A DNA stretch of 64,000 nt from assembly GCA_021613375.1 (NCBI GenBank), contig CM038702.1, positions 24,616,349 through 24,680,348 of the forward strand. The letters run 5' to 3'. The DNA comes from Megaleporinus macrocephalus (taxonomy: Eukaryota; Chordata; Actinopteri; Characiformes; Anostomidae). Position numbers and translations under genes: made by a program. Shown here piece by piece: positions 37,238 to 49,169 of the stretch; positions within the stretch are counted from its first letter, which is position 1; every line of letters starts with the position of its first letter. The notes below the pieces were generated by a model. It ran no database searches. It was not told where the DNA came from and saw only the letters and a program-made list of their open reading frames with translations.

Positions 37238-37400
37238 TGTCCAAAGAAAAACAGAACAACTCCTTTTTTATATCATTTGACAGCAACATGCCTGTGGCTT
37301 TTTACATTGGGTGGACATTTTATGATGAATGGACCAATGGACTTGTTTTTCATTGGACAGCGATGATATACTAAATACTGTCTCATGAACAAAGCCACTA
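37238..37400 (+). repeat. Dispersed repeat, copy C (partial)
   Basis: CTGTCCAAAGAAAAACAG, ATGGACCAATGGAC and TTGTTTTTCATTGGACAGCG match parts of copies A, B and D but with the middle rearranged or deleted. Confidence 0.4.
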
Positions 37401-37904
37401 AATCTTGATATTTTACTATAACTTAAGCAGCTGTGTAAATTTTCTGTTATTGGCATGTATGTAGCGTGTCACAAATCTGCTGTACAAATCCATTACAAAC
37501 CGATATTATGCTTATCTCCTCAAGACATGTCCACTGCTGGGGAGGTTTTTCAGTTCCATTATCCCTCAAAGGTGTTTAGCAACACCGAGATTCGTAACCT
37601 ACTTATCACATTGCTTTATTAGTCTACTCAGGCTTTAGTAAGAAGCTCAGTAAAGAAGCTTTTAAGTTTCTTTTTTTAGTGTATGTCTTTACATGTCATG
37701 TGCAGGTTTTTACTAAGTAAGCATTGACAGTGTTTCTATTAAATGTGGTGTAAATGTAGTACATTTGTGGGTAAGCATTGTAAAAGTATTCAAAATATGT
37801 AAAAATCGACTGCATTCTAATAACTGCCTTCATAAAGTGCTACATGGATGGAATACGGATAGATACATTCTGTTTTTTTAATGTATATTTTCAATAATTA
37901 TATA

Positions 37905-38085
37905 TAATATTGTCACAGTCCAAAGAAAAACATGTACCTCCATCTTTGTTGATTTTCATTTTTCTCCATAATTTGAACATGATGAAGGGACCAATAGAAT
38001 TGCCCCAAGATAGCTTGAAAAAAAATATGGTTCTATTCACTTGCATTAAAAGAAGTTTTTGGTCTCTCCTGTAAAGTTAAAGTTA
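37905..38085 (+). repeat. Dispersed repeat, copy D of the four-copy family
   Basis: CAGTCCAAAGAAAAACATGT, TTTTTCTCCATAATTTGAAC, GGGACCAATAGAATTGC, TATTCACTTGCATTAAAAG and TTTTTGGTCTCTCCTGTAAA form the best-preserved copy of this family. Confidence 0.55.
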
Positions 38086-40365
38086 CATACTTGTTATAGA
38101 TATCAATGACATTAAAGCATGCACATAATATAAAATATAAAATTTCACTACATCACAAGCCTTTCATATACTGTAATATTGAGTGCTGTGACACTTCTCA
38201 GTTGTTTTGTTGTTTATTGCATGATTTAAAATGCGAACATCCCTTTTGTCATAATGAATGAATGAATAATGTGCTCCACAATCACTTGCAAAAATCTCAT
38301 CATAGCACATAAACCTCTTTTCTGCCTCCTGTAAAGGTTCCATCTCAGAGGTACAAGGTTTCCAACAGCAATAGTATATAGTGTGCAGCATATTTAACAC
38401 TGTTATAGCATATAGTGAAGTACTTTTTAAGAAATCAGGGTCAAATGTTTTGACTAGTTGGCTTTCGGTAGCTGAAATTGGTTCCACCGAAGAAGTCCAT
38501 TGAGACAGTTTCTGTGCTTAAAGAGACGGGGTTAGGGTTAGCAGTTTGACAGTCAATTAGACTGTCTTTCTCTGATTTTGAGATGAGCTAGCCTAGCTGT
38601 CCTCACCGACTTCCATTCATTATGTTAGGCAAAGCTAAGTGGTTCTGTCACAGTCTTCGCACTGAAAAAAATGGCTTCGCTGAATTCTCCTCACACTGGT
38701 TGACCAGGAAAAAGAGATTTGATCATTAAAATGTCATGCTATGTTTTTAAATATGTTAGCTCTGAATAATACTGTGAAGAAGTCTCATCGCAATGTTTAG
38801 CTTTTGTGGTAAATAGTGTGATTTTGGGGTCATTAAGATACCCTGATAAACCATTTCTAATTGGGACTAAATACATTTAATATACTGGCTATTGTGTAAA
38901 ATGCTGTATTGTGATTATATTGCTAGTACAATTGTAATATACCTTCCAATAGAATAAAAATCCTCTAGTGAACTGTAGTAGTGCCAAGAGTGGATTTCAT
39001 TATTTTCACTGGGGAAGAGTAACAGAAGTACACGAGTCCTTTACTTAAGTAAGCTAGTAAAGTATCTAGTAAGTATGAAGTATGAATTTTCACTGAAGTA
39101 CATGCTAATGAATGTAAGTAAAAACATTCATTAGTGAAAAAATAATCTCCAGTTAAATGTTTTTTTATTGAGTGTTTAGAGGTACACAACCATGAATGTA
39201 AAGATAAATAATGGTTTATATAGGAACTGCAAGCTTGTTTACATTGTTGGACATTGTTGGAATTTCTACTAAGTATATTTTATTTTAGCATTCAATACTT
39301 CACTTTAGAATAGAATATGCCCATTTTTCTTAACTGGCTTAAGTGCCATTCCAGGGTGTATTGGTTCACCCTGTTAGATCAAATAATTTCTTTAGGTAAT
39401 ATTGTTATGGGAAGTCAATCCCAAAAGAATCAATTCTTCAAGTCCAACACGTCTGCAAAGAGTCAGAATTGAGTCTTGGCCAATAACTGAAAGAATGGAA
39501 ATGACAATGTGTTTTCGAAGACAAATGTGTTTCCTGTACATAACGCATCCCCCTCTTCATTTTCTTTGTGTTTTGGGTCTCAATAAACCCAAAATGTTTA
39601 TCATGTATCGTGTTTTAAATGTGTTCCATAGATTGTTGTGGAAAATATTTATTTCCTTTTTTTGTTTTCTGACAGCTTCTTATTCAAATATCCATTCCAC
39701 CTTAAATGGCTTTTGCTGGGCCACCACTGAAGTAACTGCTGCATCACTTAAGGTGGTCTGGAAATTTTTCAAAAAGCTGCAGTTACACAACAAACTTAAA
39801 TTTCCCTTCACCTCTCAATATGTGAAATAAACAGAATTACCATCTGTTATCTGCTACCCAAAATTGTGTAAAGAAGACTTGCGGTGTCCCTGTATCACTG
39901 GCTCTAGGGGCCATCTTGGTTACAGTAAAGTGGAATGAAGGAAAACGGGTGTATCACAAGAATAAGGTATAGGCTTCTTCAGACAATCAGCGCTTGTTCT
40001 GCACTATTGCTTTTGATTCCACTGTATCATCTGCTTATTCTTCTCCCTTTTCTCGCATACTCTGTTGGCCATGTGTAAGCCATGAACACAGCCAACTCTG
40101 CCCCCACCCTGCCAATAGGATTCATATTTACGCTTCATTAGGTTCCTGAATAGAACTGTCTGGTTAAAGAAAACAAACATGATGATTCTATTAAAGAATA
40201 TTGCCTAAAAAATACACACATGCACTTTTTAATTGTCCCCTAAAAAAATCATTAGACCCGCTTTGAATTTTCCCAGCTCATTATTTTATGATTAAAATTA
40301 GTTTCACTTGGAGTTCACGAATGCCTCGATTTGTCACAACATGCAATAAAACACCCCTCAAGATG

Positions 40366-40377
40366 CAAGATGGCCGC
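40366..40377 (+). promoter_or_regulatory. YY1/TISU-like element over the LINE start codon
   Basis: CAAGATGGCCGC matches 11 of 12 positions of the TISU consensus (SAASATGGCGGC), which overlaps the YY1 consensus AAGATGGCGGC. In host genes this element couples transcription start to translation from very short leaders. Here the ATG lies 19 nt from the 5' end fixed by the target duplication. It has A at -3 and G at +4. An out-of-frame ATG at 40363 lies only 12 nt from the 5' end and may be skipped. Function is inferred. Confidence 0.5.
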
Positions 40378-43330
40378 GTGCGGTGGTGCAGCAGCTTCTC
40401 ACGCTCCCAGCGAAAACCCAGCTTTTAGCTATTTTTACGTCGGTTCTGATAGCGACTTCACGCGCCTTAAGCCTGTGAGTTACAGCCGAACCGAACTTTT
40501 TAAGATTAAGGACAGCTCTGCCACAAAAGTAGCAACTATGGACAGTAGTCTCAGAGCCAAGCTGGGCAGACTACAACTTCTCCGGACACCGGCGTGGCGG
40601 GTCAGAGCGGTACGAACAAAGGGCAAAAGGAAGCGATGCAGGCGAAGACTGAAGAGAGGGAAGCGGGCCGGCGTGCTAGCCAGGCTCAAGGCTAACGCCG
40701 ACAGACCCCCGATTCCATCTCTCTTCCTGTCCAATGTTCGCTCTTTGGACAACAAGCTGGACCTTCTGCGGCTGAGGATGAGTGTTTCTGATGAGATGAG
40801 GAACTGCGCTGTGATCTGTCTCACGGAAACATGGCTAAACGACAGCATGCCGGACTCAGCCTTCCAGCTCGCCGGCCGGCAGCTCTTCTGCGCGGACCGC
40901 AACCAGCTGTCCGGAAAAGCACGAGGGGGCGGCTTATGCGTCTACATAAACAAAGGTTGGTGCACAAACTGTGTGATGGTAAACGCCCTATGCTCCGAGG
41001 CAACAGAACAGCTGACCGTGAAGTGTCGGCCACACTATCTGCCTCGGGAGTTTACAGCTGTGTTCGTCATTGCCGTTTACATAGCACCGGATGCTAATGC
41101 TAACAACTAACTGAAAGAGCTACATGACAACATCAGCTCGCTTCAGAACAAGCATCCGGAGGCGTTTTACGTGGTGGCGGGGGATTTTAACCACGTGAAC
41201 CTGACGAACATTTTGCCGAGGTTTTACCAACACATAGACATTCCAACACGGGGAGACAACACACTCGACCGTGTTTACACCAACATCAGAGACGCGTACA
41301 GAGCCGTCCCCCACCCCCACCTCGGGCTCTCCGACCACATCTCCATTATGCTGGTCCCTGCATACCACCCCCCGCTGCGACGCTCCAGACCCACACAGAA
41401 GACCATCACTGTGTGGCCCGGTGACGCAGACGCTGTGCTGCAGGACTGTTTCGGCTGCACGGACTGGCATGTCTTTAGGGAGGCTGCTGAGAGTGAGGGG
41501 GAGCTGGATCTGGAGGATTACACATCTGCTGTCCTCGGGTACATCAGCAAGTGTGTGGAGGATGTCACCACCACAAAGACAGTGACCTGCTACCCGAACC
41601 AGAAACCCTGGCTGAATGGAGAGGTGCGTTCTCTACTGAAAGCTAGGGATGCTGCCTTCAGGTCTGGCGACGCACAGGAACTCAGGAGGGCTAGAAGAGA
41701 GCTGACCGCAGGTGTTAAGAGGGCCAAAGCTGCATATGCTCTGAAAATCCAGGGACACTTCTCCTCCCAGGATCCTAGGAGCATGTGGAGGGGAATTAAG
41801 TGCATCACAGACTATAAAACCAGAGATGCACAATGTTCCAAAGACCCCTCCCTGCCCGAGGCTCTCAACAAATTCTATGCCCGCTTTGAGGACCCTGACA
41901 CCCCGCCCAGCATAAGACTCACCCCTCCACCTGGAGAAGTACCCCTCAGTGTGACACCAGCAGAGGTAAGGAGGACCCTCAGGAGGATCAACCCCCGGAA
42001 AAGTGCTGGTCCGGATAACATACCCGGACGAGTACTACGGGAGTGCGCTGATCAGATCTCCGAGGTCCTGGCAGACATTTTCAATGTCTCCCTCACCCAG
42101 GCAGCTGTTCCCACCTGCCTGAAGACCGCCACCATCATCCCGGTCCCCAAGAGCTCCACAGTGACAGGTCTGAATGACTACCGGCCGATAGCTCTCACGC
42201 CGATAGTCACTAAATGCTTTGAAAGACTGGTTATGACCCACATCAAAGCCACCATCGACGTCACTGTGGACCCACACCAGTACGCCTACAGGAGGAACCG
42301 ATCCACAGACGATGCCATTTCCTCTGTGGTCCACACTGCCCTCACCCACCTGGAGCAGAAGGACTCTTATGTCCGTATGCTCTTTGTGGACTTCACTTCC
42401 GCCTTCAACACCATGATACCCCAGACACTGACAGATAAGCTCTCCTCACTTGGTCTGCGCTCTTCTCTTTGCAACTGGGTCCTGGACTTCCTGACCAACA
42501 GGCCGCAGTCTGTGAGGATCCACAACCTCTCCTCCTCCACCACAATCCTCAGCACTGGCTCCCCTCAGGGCTGTGTGTTGAGCCCCCTCTTGTTCACGCT
42601 GCTCACATATGACTGCTCACCCATCCACCCAGGCTGTCATATTGTGAAGTTTGCGGACGACACGGCAGTGGTCGGATGCATCACAAACAGTGATGAGTCT
42701 GGCTACAGACGGGAGGTAGAACACCTGGAGGGTTGGTGCAGAAAGAACAACCTCTGCATCAACATAAAGAAGACGAAGGAGATGATTGTGGACTTCAGAA
42801 GGGGCAGACATGCCCACCTCCCCCTGCATGTCGGAGGGTCTGCGGTGGAAGTGGTCTCCAGCTACAGGTACTTGGGTGTTCACCTGAGCAACAACCTCAC
42901 CTGGAGCAGCAACACTTCCAGCCTGGTCAGGAAGGCACATCAGCGGCTCTACTTCCTCAGGCGGTTGAGGCGAGCTGGGCTCGGGAGCTCGGTCCTCACC
43001 TCCTTCTACAGATGTGTGGTGGAGAGCGTTCTATGCTCCAGCATCAACGTGTGGCACGGAAGCTGCTCTGCTGCAGACAGGAAAGCTCTGCAGAGGGTGG
43101 TGAAGGCTGCACAGAGGTCTGTCGGAGTCAGCCTCCCCACCACCACGGACATATACACCTCCAGATGCAGGAAGAGGGCCACCTGCATCATGAAGGACCC
43201 CACTCATCCAGCACACTCACTGTTTGTCCCGCTCCCCTCAGGCAGGAGGCTGCGGAGCGTCAAGTGTAGAACGAACAGACTGAGGAACAGCTTCATTCCG
43301 GAAGCTGTAAGACTTTTAAACGCCACTTAG
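40370..43330 (+). pseudogene. LINE endonuclease-reverse transcriptase ORF with one in-frame stop
   Basis: Reading from ATG 40370, 986 codons are in one frame apart from TAA at 41108-41110. The N-terminus is short, with a basic patch (KGKRKRCRRRLKRGKR, about 40617-40664) that probably binds RNA. APE endonuclease landmarks follow: SNVRSLDNK (about 40728), TETWL with the catalytic Glu (40822), GGGLCVYI (40926), GDFN (about 41181) and SDH (41329). Reverse transcriptase motifs are SAGPDNIPG (about 42002), LNDYRPIAL (42170), FVDFTSAFN (42382), GSPQGCVLSP (42557) and FADD (42650). The C-terminal region has Cys and His residues. It would reverse-transcribe its own RNA at a nicked target. The stop falls between endonuclease motifs, so this copy should not make a full protein unless the stop is read through. 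Confidence 0.92.
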
Positions 43331-43525
43331 TGGAACCACTGCACTGACACTTTTACTGCACTGACACTTTTACGACACCAGTCACTTTAATACACTCTGC
43401 TGCTACCTTCTCCATTCCTGTTTATTTTATTTTCATATATTTTATATATTTATGTTTATTTTATTTATTAAGTACTGCTGTCTGGGTAAAACTGGGTCCT
43501 TGGGTACCACAATTTCGTTCCACCC

Positions 43526-43538
43526 CATGTACTACATG
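43526..43538 (+). other. 3' UTR hairpin of the LINE
   Basis: CATGT-ACT-ACATG is a perfect 5-bp stem with a 3-nt loop, just before GAATGACAATAAAG. The truncated copy at 29420-29432 keeps the stem and changes only the loop. The older tail at 47038-47049 has a different stem in the same position. In the UnaL2 type of LINE the reverse transcriptase recognises a 3' stem-loop; the same role is likely here. Confidence 0.6.
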
Positions 43539-44439
43539 TGATGCGAATGACAATAAAGTCTCCTTGAATCCTTGAATCCTTGAATCCTTGAACATGCAAT
43601 AAATCATTTAGCATGCACACTTCTGTGAGAATACTACTGCAAAGGCTGAAACTGCGATAACAATTAACAAACAGTGTACTGTGCAGCACTATTACTAGTC
43701 TGCTACAGATCTGTGGGGGTAATGCAATCTTGATCATTTGCTAGTGTACACTCCACAGTTATGCACTCCAGCCATGAGTCGGAGTGCTCTGTGCTCTGCA
43801 GAGGTGGATCTGTGTGGTTGATAATCAGAGAATCCACTCTTCAAACACAGGGCTAAGAGATTAAGTGTGTGTCAGTCTAACAGCTGCAAGACCAAAGGCA
43901 TGGGCGGAGCTGTGTGTAATCGTGTTCTGCTGTATGGAGCTGCACGCTAACGTAGTGCCGTGTGCCGTTTCTCGCATTAATTATTTAAACCTCATTGGGA
44001 AACACAACCCAGCGTGTATTGATAGAATGAGGAGGGGGGTGGGTTGGGTTATCAGCTGAGCTATTTGCTATTTCAGGCAATCTGAAGGGCAATATGATGT
44101 CACCCTCAGACAAAACATGGTGCTTTTTCTCAGTAAATGTGTGGTTTCTTGCTATTTAAGAGTGACCTTGAAAAAAAAATGTATAAAAAAACCTTACAAA
44201 AATACTGAGAATTAAGGAGTTTTAAACAGTTTTAGAAATTATGTATTTGTTTATTTGGTAGTTAGACTTTCCTAATGTATTATTCTCTATGCACATGTGC
44301 ATTTTATGTAATCTATAGTTTCATATATAACCCTTTTTGAATGTGTCATAGCAGGTGAGCGTGTTGACACGCGTGTGTGTCGACATCTCCAGACGTTTCA
44401 CTTACTTAGTGTGTGACGGTCGTTATTAAAGGCAGTAAT

Positions 44440-44720
44440 AGAGGCTCGGCTTGCGGCTGAGATCAGTCTCATTTGTCAGAGGGACTAATGCTGTCACAGA
44501 GTTTAGTCAGGACTCTACAGGAAGCCCATTCATCACCCGGGTGACTGCTGGCCGCTCCCGCTGATTGCACGTTTAGGAACGGCTGCAGGAGCTCCGGGGA
44601 CCACACAAGAGATTTGCTCTTTAAATGGCTCTTATTCATTAATATCTGCAGTTGGCGGAATGAAAAGGCATTCCTGCTTGCTTTGCTCTTTAAGGCTTTC
44701 TCCCTGCTCATTGATTCTGC
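44440..44720. other. Candidate conserved non-coding element
   Basis: A GC-balanced, non-repetitive stretch with CATCACCCGGGTGACTGCTG, GCTCCCGCTGATTGCACG, GCTCTTTAAATGGCTC and CATTAATATCTGCAG. The minus-strand ORF through it has no recognised similarity. It is noted only for its contrast with the flanks. Confidence 0.22.
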
Positions 44721-45422
44721 CTGCCTGTCTGCCTGTCCGTCTGTCTCTCTGTCTGTTTGTTTGTGCTGATTTCTGAATGGCATTTCAATGTGACAATGTA
44801 TGCCAGACACAGAAAGCTAAGTATTTGTAAGTCTAGCTTTAAATAGCCTCCGAAACAAAACCCCACTGACTGGCAGCGATGCTCTAGCGTGGAGGGGCGG
44901 TGGGGGATTTTCTGGTGCTTTTCTCAAGCCAAACGCTGACGAATCTGCAGTGGATTGCAGTGGCTGTTCATTCTGTAATAGGGATTAAATCTGAACAAAA
45001 TGGCCTCCTGAGGACTGGTCAATACGCCATGATGTAATACCATAATTGGATTGATTATGACAAAGAGGAGACAAGCCGCCGGGCTCAAACGGCACCATGG
45101 CCATGATCCTGTACACGCGAACACAATACACACACACATACTCCTCCCTTACTCAGTAGGGGCCACTCGTATGATAATTTAAAACTGCACGTGGTAGTCT
45201 ATGTATCTAATGTCATTGTGCTTTCGGTGCTGTATGCATTGATTCAGATATGAACATAGTAAAAGCCCAGTGTCTGAATTATGGGAGAGACAGAGGTAGC
45301 TTAGCTTAGCTCCCCCACAGGAGGACTGAGCACACTTAAAAACAATAAAAGCTGACGTTCTGTGGATTTATGGAAAATGATGGCCTAGTTTATTAGACAT
45401 TCCATTGTGGATAACAATATAC

Positions 45423-45906
45423 ACTCCCTGAGCACTTTATTAGGAACACATCCTTGTTTCTACACTCATTGTCTCTTTTATCAGCTCCACTTATCATATA
45501 GGTGCTTCTCATTTGCTTCTCTGTATACTTCCTTAACCCCTTTTGTACCCTGTTCTTCAATGATCAGGAGTCCCACATGACCACCACAGATCAGGTATTA
45601 TTTGGCTGGTGGACTGTTCTCAGCATTGCAGTGACACGGACGTGGTGCTGGTGTGAGTGGATCTGACACAGCAGTGCTGCTGGATTTTTTAAACGCTATG
45701 GCCACTCACTGTCAACTCTGTCAGTCAAAGATTGCACAGCTTGTGCTGATAATCCTTTTAGTCATTGGCTGGATAGGTTTAGCTGGTGGACTATTCTCAG
45801 TCCAGGAGTGACACTACAGCAGCACTGCCGCGTCACATCCACTCGTAACAGCACAACAGCAGGTAATACCACCTACATATTACCTGCTGTGTGGTGGTCC
45901 TAAAAT
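45423..45906. mobile_element. Foldback (palindromic) DNA element, copy 1
   Basis: The start is CTCCCTGAGCACTTTATTAG. The left arm contains CACATGACCACCACAGATCA and GTGTGAGTGGATCTGACACA, then GCAGTGCTGCTGG. The right arm carries the inverted versions CAGCAGCACTGCCGCGTCAC, ATCCACTCGTAACAGCAC and TATTACCTGCTGTGTGGTGG. The outer part of the right arm is missing. No protein is encoded; it is presumably a non-autonomous element of a widespread fish family. Confidence 0.7.
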
Positions 45907-47010
45907 AAAAAATGAAGGCAAGTTCCCCTGTGAGGGCTTTTTTGTTTCTGTGCTGATATCATGTTGTATTGACTGTAATTGCGCAGTGGTTATAGTACAA
46001 ATCCACTTACACTGTTTTGTCACTGCGGAGGTCTGTTCACCACTTGTGGGCATTTCTGTGTCTTTTTTTTGTTAGAAAAATTAAGAAGAAGAACAAGAGC
46101 CATATTAAATGGATCTGGGGCAGAAAACAATTTGATATGCTGTTTGCTGTTTCTTGTTCTTTATAAATCTTTCACCAAAGCTGACAAAAGAGAACAAAAT
46201 GTTGACTTTTGTTTTTTTTTCATGTTTCTATAATTTTCACATTGTATCAGTCCTCCACATGAGCTAGAAACCTTTATCATTCCATCTCACAAGAAAGCCA
46301 GCTATCCGTGCGAGTAGCCTACAAGCTCTATTTGATTTCAGTTTTGCTTTCCTGCTTCTGAAGTACATCAAATCAAAAGTCTTCCCTCTGAATCTTGACT
46401 GTCAGCGTTTATGTATAAAACCAGATCTTTCCACTATTATGTCAGACTGTCGAGGGTTTAAAGAAGAGAAAACCATAGCCATTTTTGCCCATCTACCCAC
46501 AGAGAATATTTTGTTTGATGTTTGGATCTAGTGTTGTCAGATTGGCTAAATGCAATGTGGAAGCCCATTTTTGTAAAGGAGAAAAGGTTTTTGCCAGGCT
46601 GCAACCGGAAAGCACTGTGAGGATCTAACAGAGCTCTCCACTGAAATAAACAGCAAAAAGCACATGAAACATCGGCCGTAATGTTATGCTTTGGTTGTTT
46701 TGGAATTTGTGTTAATGTGCTTGTGCTGTATGCAAATGTAGGTGTGTGTTTGCTATTCTAGGAAATATATTCCACCGTATTGCATATAGCAGTTGTATCA
46801 GGGATATAGAAACCATGGACTTTTATTCTAATTTCTTTGCAGATAAATGAACATTTTTGTACTCTTTTTATACCCAATCTCACAGTTTGTGGACTACAAA
46901 CGATCCAGCACATCACCAGTACTTTCCTTTAGCCACAATTGCAATGTAATAACTTTATATTGGACCAAACTGGCATTTTGAAATCTTAATTTAGAAAAAT
47001 GCTGCTATAT

Positions 47011-47245
47011 ATGAGGCTTTTATTGTCATTCCATCTATGTACAAGTACACAGTGAATTGAAATTACATTCCTCCAGGAACAACCTGGTACATCATGGGAA
47101 AAAAAATAGTTCAAAGGGCAAACATGCATATATAAGTGTAAAAAAAAAGAAACTAGAAATAACACAATAATTATGATAAATGAAACAGACACTGGATTCC
47201 CATAAACAGACCGGACAGTGCAGCACAGACACAGCACTCATTTCT
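47011..47245 (-). mobile_element. Older L2-type LINE 3' fragment, minus orientation
   Basis: On the minus strand the 3' end reads CACTGTGTACTTGTACATAG then GATGGAATGACAATAAAAGC. A TGTAC-TT-GTACA hairpin (47038-47049) sits in the same place as in the intact LINE, and GAATGACAATAAA is shared. The upstream 180 bp is T-rich UTR-like sequence. It belongs to a different subfamily from the copy at 40351 and has no coding part. Confidence 0.7.
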
Positions 47246-48845
47246 GGACACGAGACTGTAGAGTAAAGTCCAATGATATTTTACATGATGTTATATCTCT
47301 GCCCTTCACTCCACTATCTCATGTCCAGAAATCAATTTCATATTTTATTTTTTCATGTAAAATATTGTACAAATGGGCACCAACTCAGGTTAAACTTTTT
47401 GAAGGCTCAAATCTGATAACAAACACTTCATTTGGGTAAAGGACGCTGAAGGAAGAGCTGGAGTCATGATTGAATATGTCAGTTATTCATTATTTACTTT
47501 CAGTAGTGTATAATTTTGTAATGAAGTAGATTCTTTGCTCTGAATTCTTTGCACTGCTGTCACTCTCATAACATCATGAACAGGTCACATACCAGAAACC
47601 TGGAAATCCGCTCATACTATTAATTTATATCATTATTAAGTGAAAATATCTTTCAGTTAAAACGTCAAAAGCTCAGCGTGGAGAGAACGACGCAGAACAG
47701 CTTTTCATTTCAGAACTCGTAAAGCGCATGCCATTCGGGGGGAGAACAGATGAGAAGCCGCGTGTCATGTGGTAAAATAAAGTGAAATGAGCCATAAGAA
47801 TAAAAATGAGGCAGAAAACCCAACAAAACTTAGAAAAATGCAAATTCTCCTGTTAATGACTGTCATCACATTAAAGTACTGCTTAAACATTCTATGCTGT
47901 AAACAGATTCTCCTGGTTGGCCCAATAGGCTTGAAACTATCACCCAAAGTCCGATGCTGTTAAGGGTATATAGATGTACATACTCTTTTAAGAGCTGTAT
48001 TTTATTGAGCAGAGTGGCTGATTTGACAATTTATCCATTTACGTATTGCTCCACTGCTCCACTCAGCAGTGCTATCACTGAGCGAATAACTTGAGCAAGC
48101 CAGCTGGAGTGGTCACGCGGCCGTGCCATTCGCGCCTCGCAGAGAGAAACAGAACAGCCGAAAGTTTAAAAACACATCTTATATAAACTCATATCACTCC
48201 TGAATCTTTTTTACTGTCTCTGTGAGAACACTGTTTTAATAAACAGCTGCAGAGTGGATTTACAGAGACCTCTTTTTTTTTGGGTGATATTACATGCACT
48301 CTTGTCCTCCTTGGTCAGCACCACCACGGAGCGTGTCACAGTCTTATTTTCATTCTCTTACTGTACATGCCTGTGTCCTTTGGGTTGCCAGTTATTCAAT
48401 ATTAGGATCAATACACATTTGTAAGATGATTTATTTTTTCAATAAAAAACGTTTTTAATCAATTCAGAATGTAATCTAATGGAAAACAAACCACCTATCT
48501 GGCAACCCCGTCTGACCAGTCTCTGGTTACTGTAGAATTACAGGAGCTTATATCCCTATATTTAAATGCCATTTCACTATAACAGCTATTCTCCAGCTTT
48601 GTGCTAAGATTGCCTTCTTTAGTTTTGGAGGGGCCAACGACTCAATACCCCACCCCTGCAGTTGGCACCTATGACTGTATGTATTATGGCTGTGGTGCAG
48701 TCTTATTTTAGATTACTGTATATTAGATTGTAGGATTTGTGAAGGGATTTGTAGGCCTACTTGAGTTGACATATGAAATAATGCATATCTGCTTGATAGA
48801 GGGATTATGTTGTATTACCATGTAGACTATATCAGTAATATGCTC

Positions 48846-49169
48846 TCACTTGACTATATTAGGAACACCTACCTCTATGCCCATTGTTTACCTACATCCA
48901 TTTAATCAGGTCCTTGTACCATATATTATCACTTCGTAGTTACACTGTAATTGCATACGCTGTGTCCACTCACTGTCCACTCTGTTAGTCATTTCTAACT
49001 TGGTTTGTATTGCTGCATAGTTAGTCATCTAATATATCCACATAATATCTGCTTAGTGGAGTCTCTGTGTGGGTCCTGACTATTTATGAAAATGGTAAAA
49101 AGGGGCTAACAAAATATGCACAGAAAAAGATGGACTACAGTCTGGACCTAATAAAGTGTCCAGTGAGTG
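48846..49169. mobile_element. Foldback element, copy 2 (diverged)
   Basis: The left end CACTTGACTATATTAGGAAC and the reverse complement of the right end, CACTCACTGGACACTTTATT then AGG, are inverted relatives. Internal words GTGTCCACTCACTGTCCACT and GATGGACTACAGTCTGG are typical of the family at 45423 and 60677. Confidence 0.6.

Larger units (their letters stand above)
40351..43590 (+). mobile_element. Nearly intact L2-type LINE with perfect 13-bp target duplication
   Basis: A 3240-bp non-LTR retrotransposon in the trhde sense orientation. The 13-bp duplication AACATGCAATAAA is perfect at 40338-40350 and 43591-43603, which fixes both ends. It has a 19-nt 5' leader, a single ORF (40370-43330) broken by one stop, and a 260-bp 3' UTR. 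The UTR carries two CACTGACACTTTTAC repeats, a CATGT-ACT-ACATG hairpin (43526-43538), GAATGACAATAAAG and three TTGAATCC tail units. An APE endonuclease precedes the reverse transcriptase. The FADD catalytic motif and the C-terminal region ending RLRNSFIPEAVRLLN place it with the fish L2/CR1-like group. The perfect duplication and near-open frame indicate recent insertion. Confidence 0.93.

Noticed and set aside
38525..38546. GGGGTTAGGGTTAG telomere-like word
   Set aside because: Only two units, so chance or a trivial interstitial match.
38980..39190. ACTTAAGTAAG / AAGTACATG-rich stretch that looks repeat-like
   Set aside because: No second copy or termini seen in the window.
39402..39830. 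142-codon ORF
   Set aside because: No recognised domain, AT-rich codon use, no splice or start context, and no similarity that I know of. Length alone is compatible with chance in 64 kb.
42733..43269. Plus-strand 178-codon ORF and several minus-strand ORFs within the LINE
   Set aside because: They overlap the reverse transcriptase frame in other frames; the endonuclease-RT motifs show the true frame.
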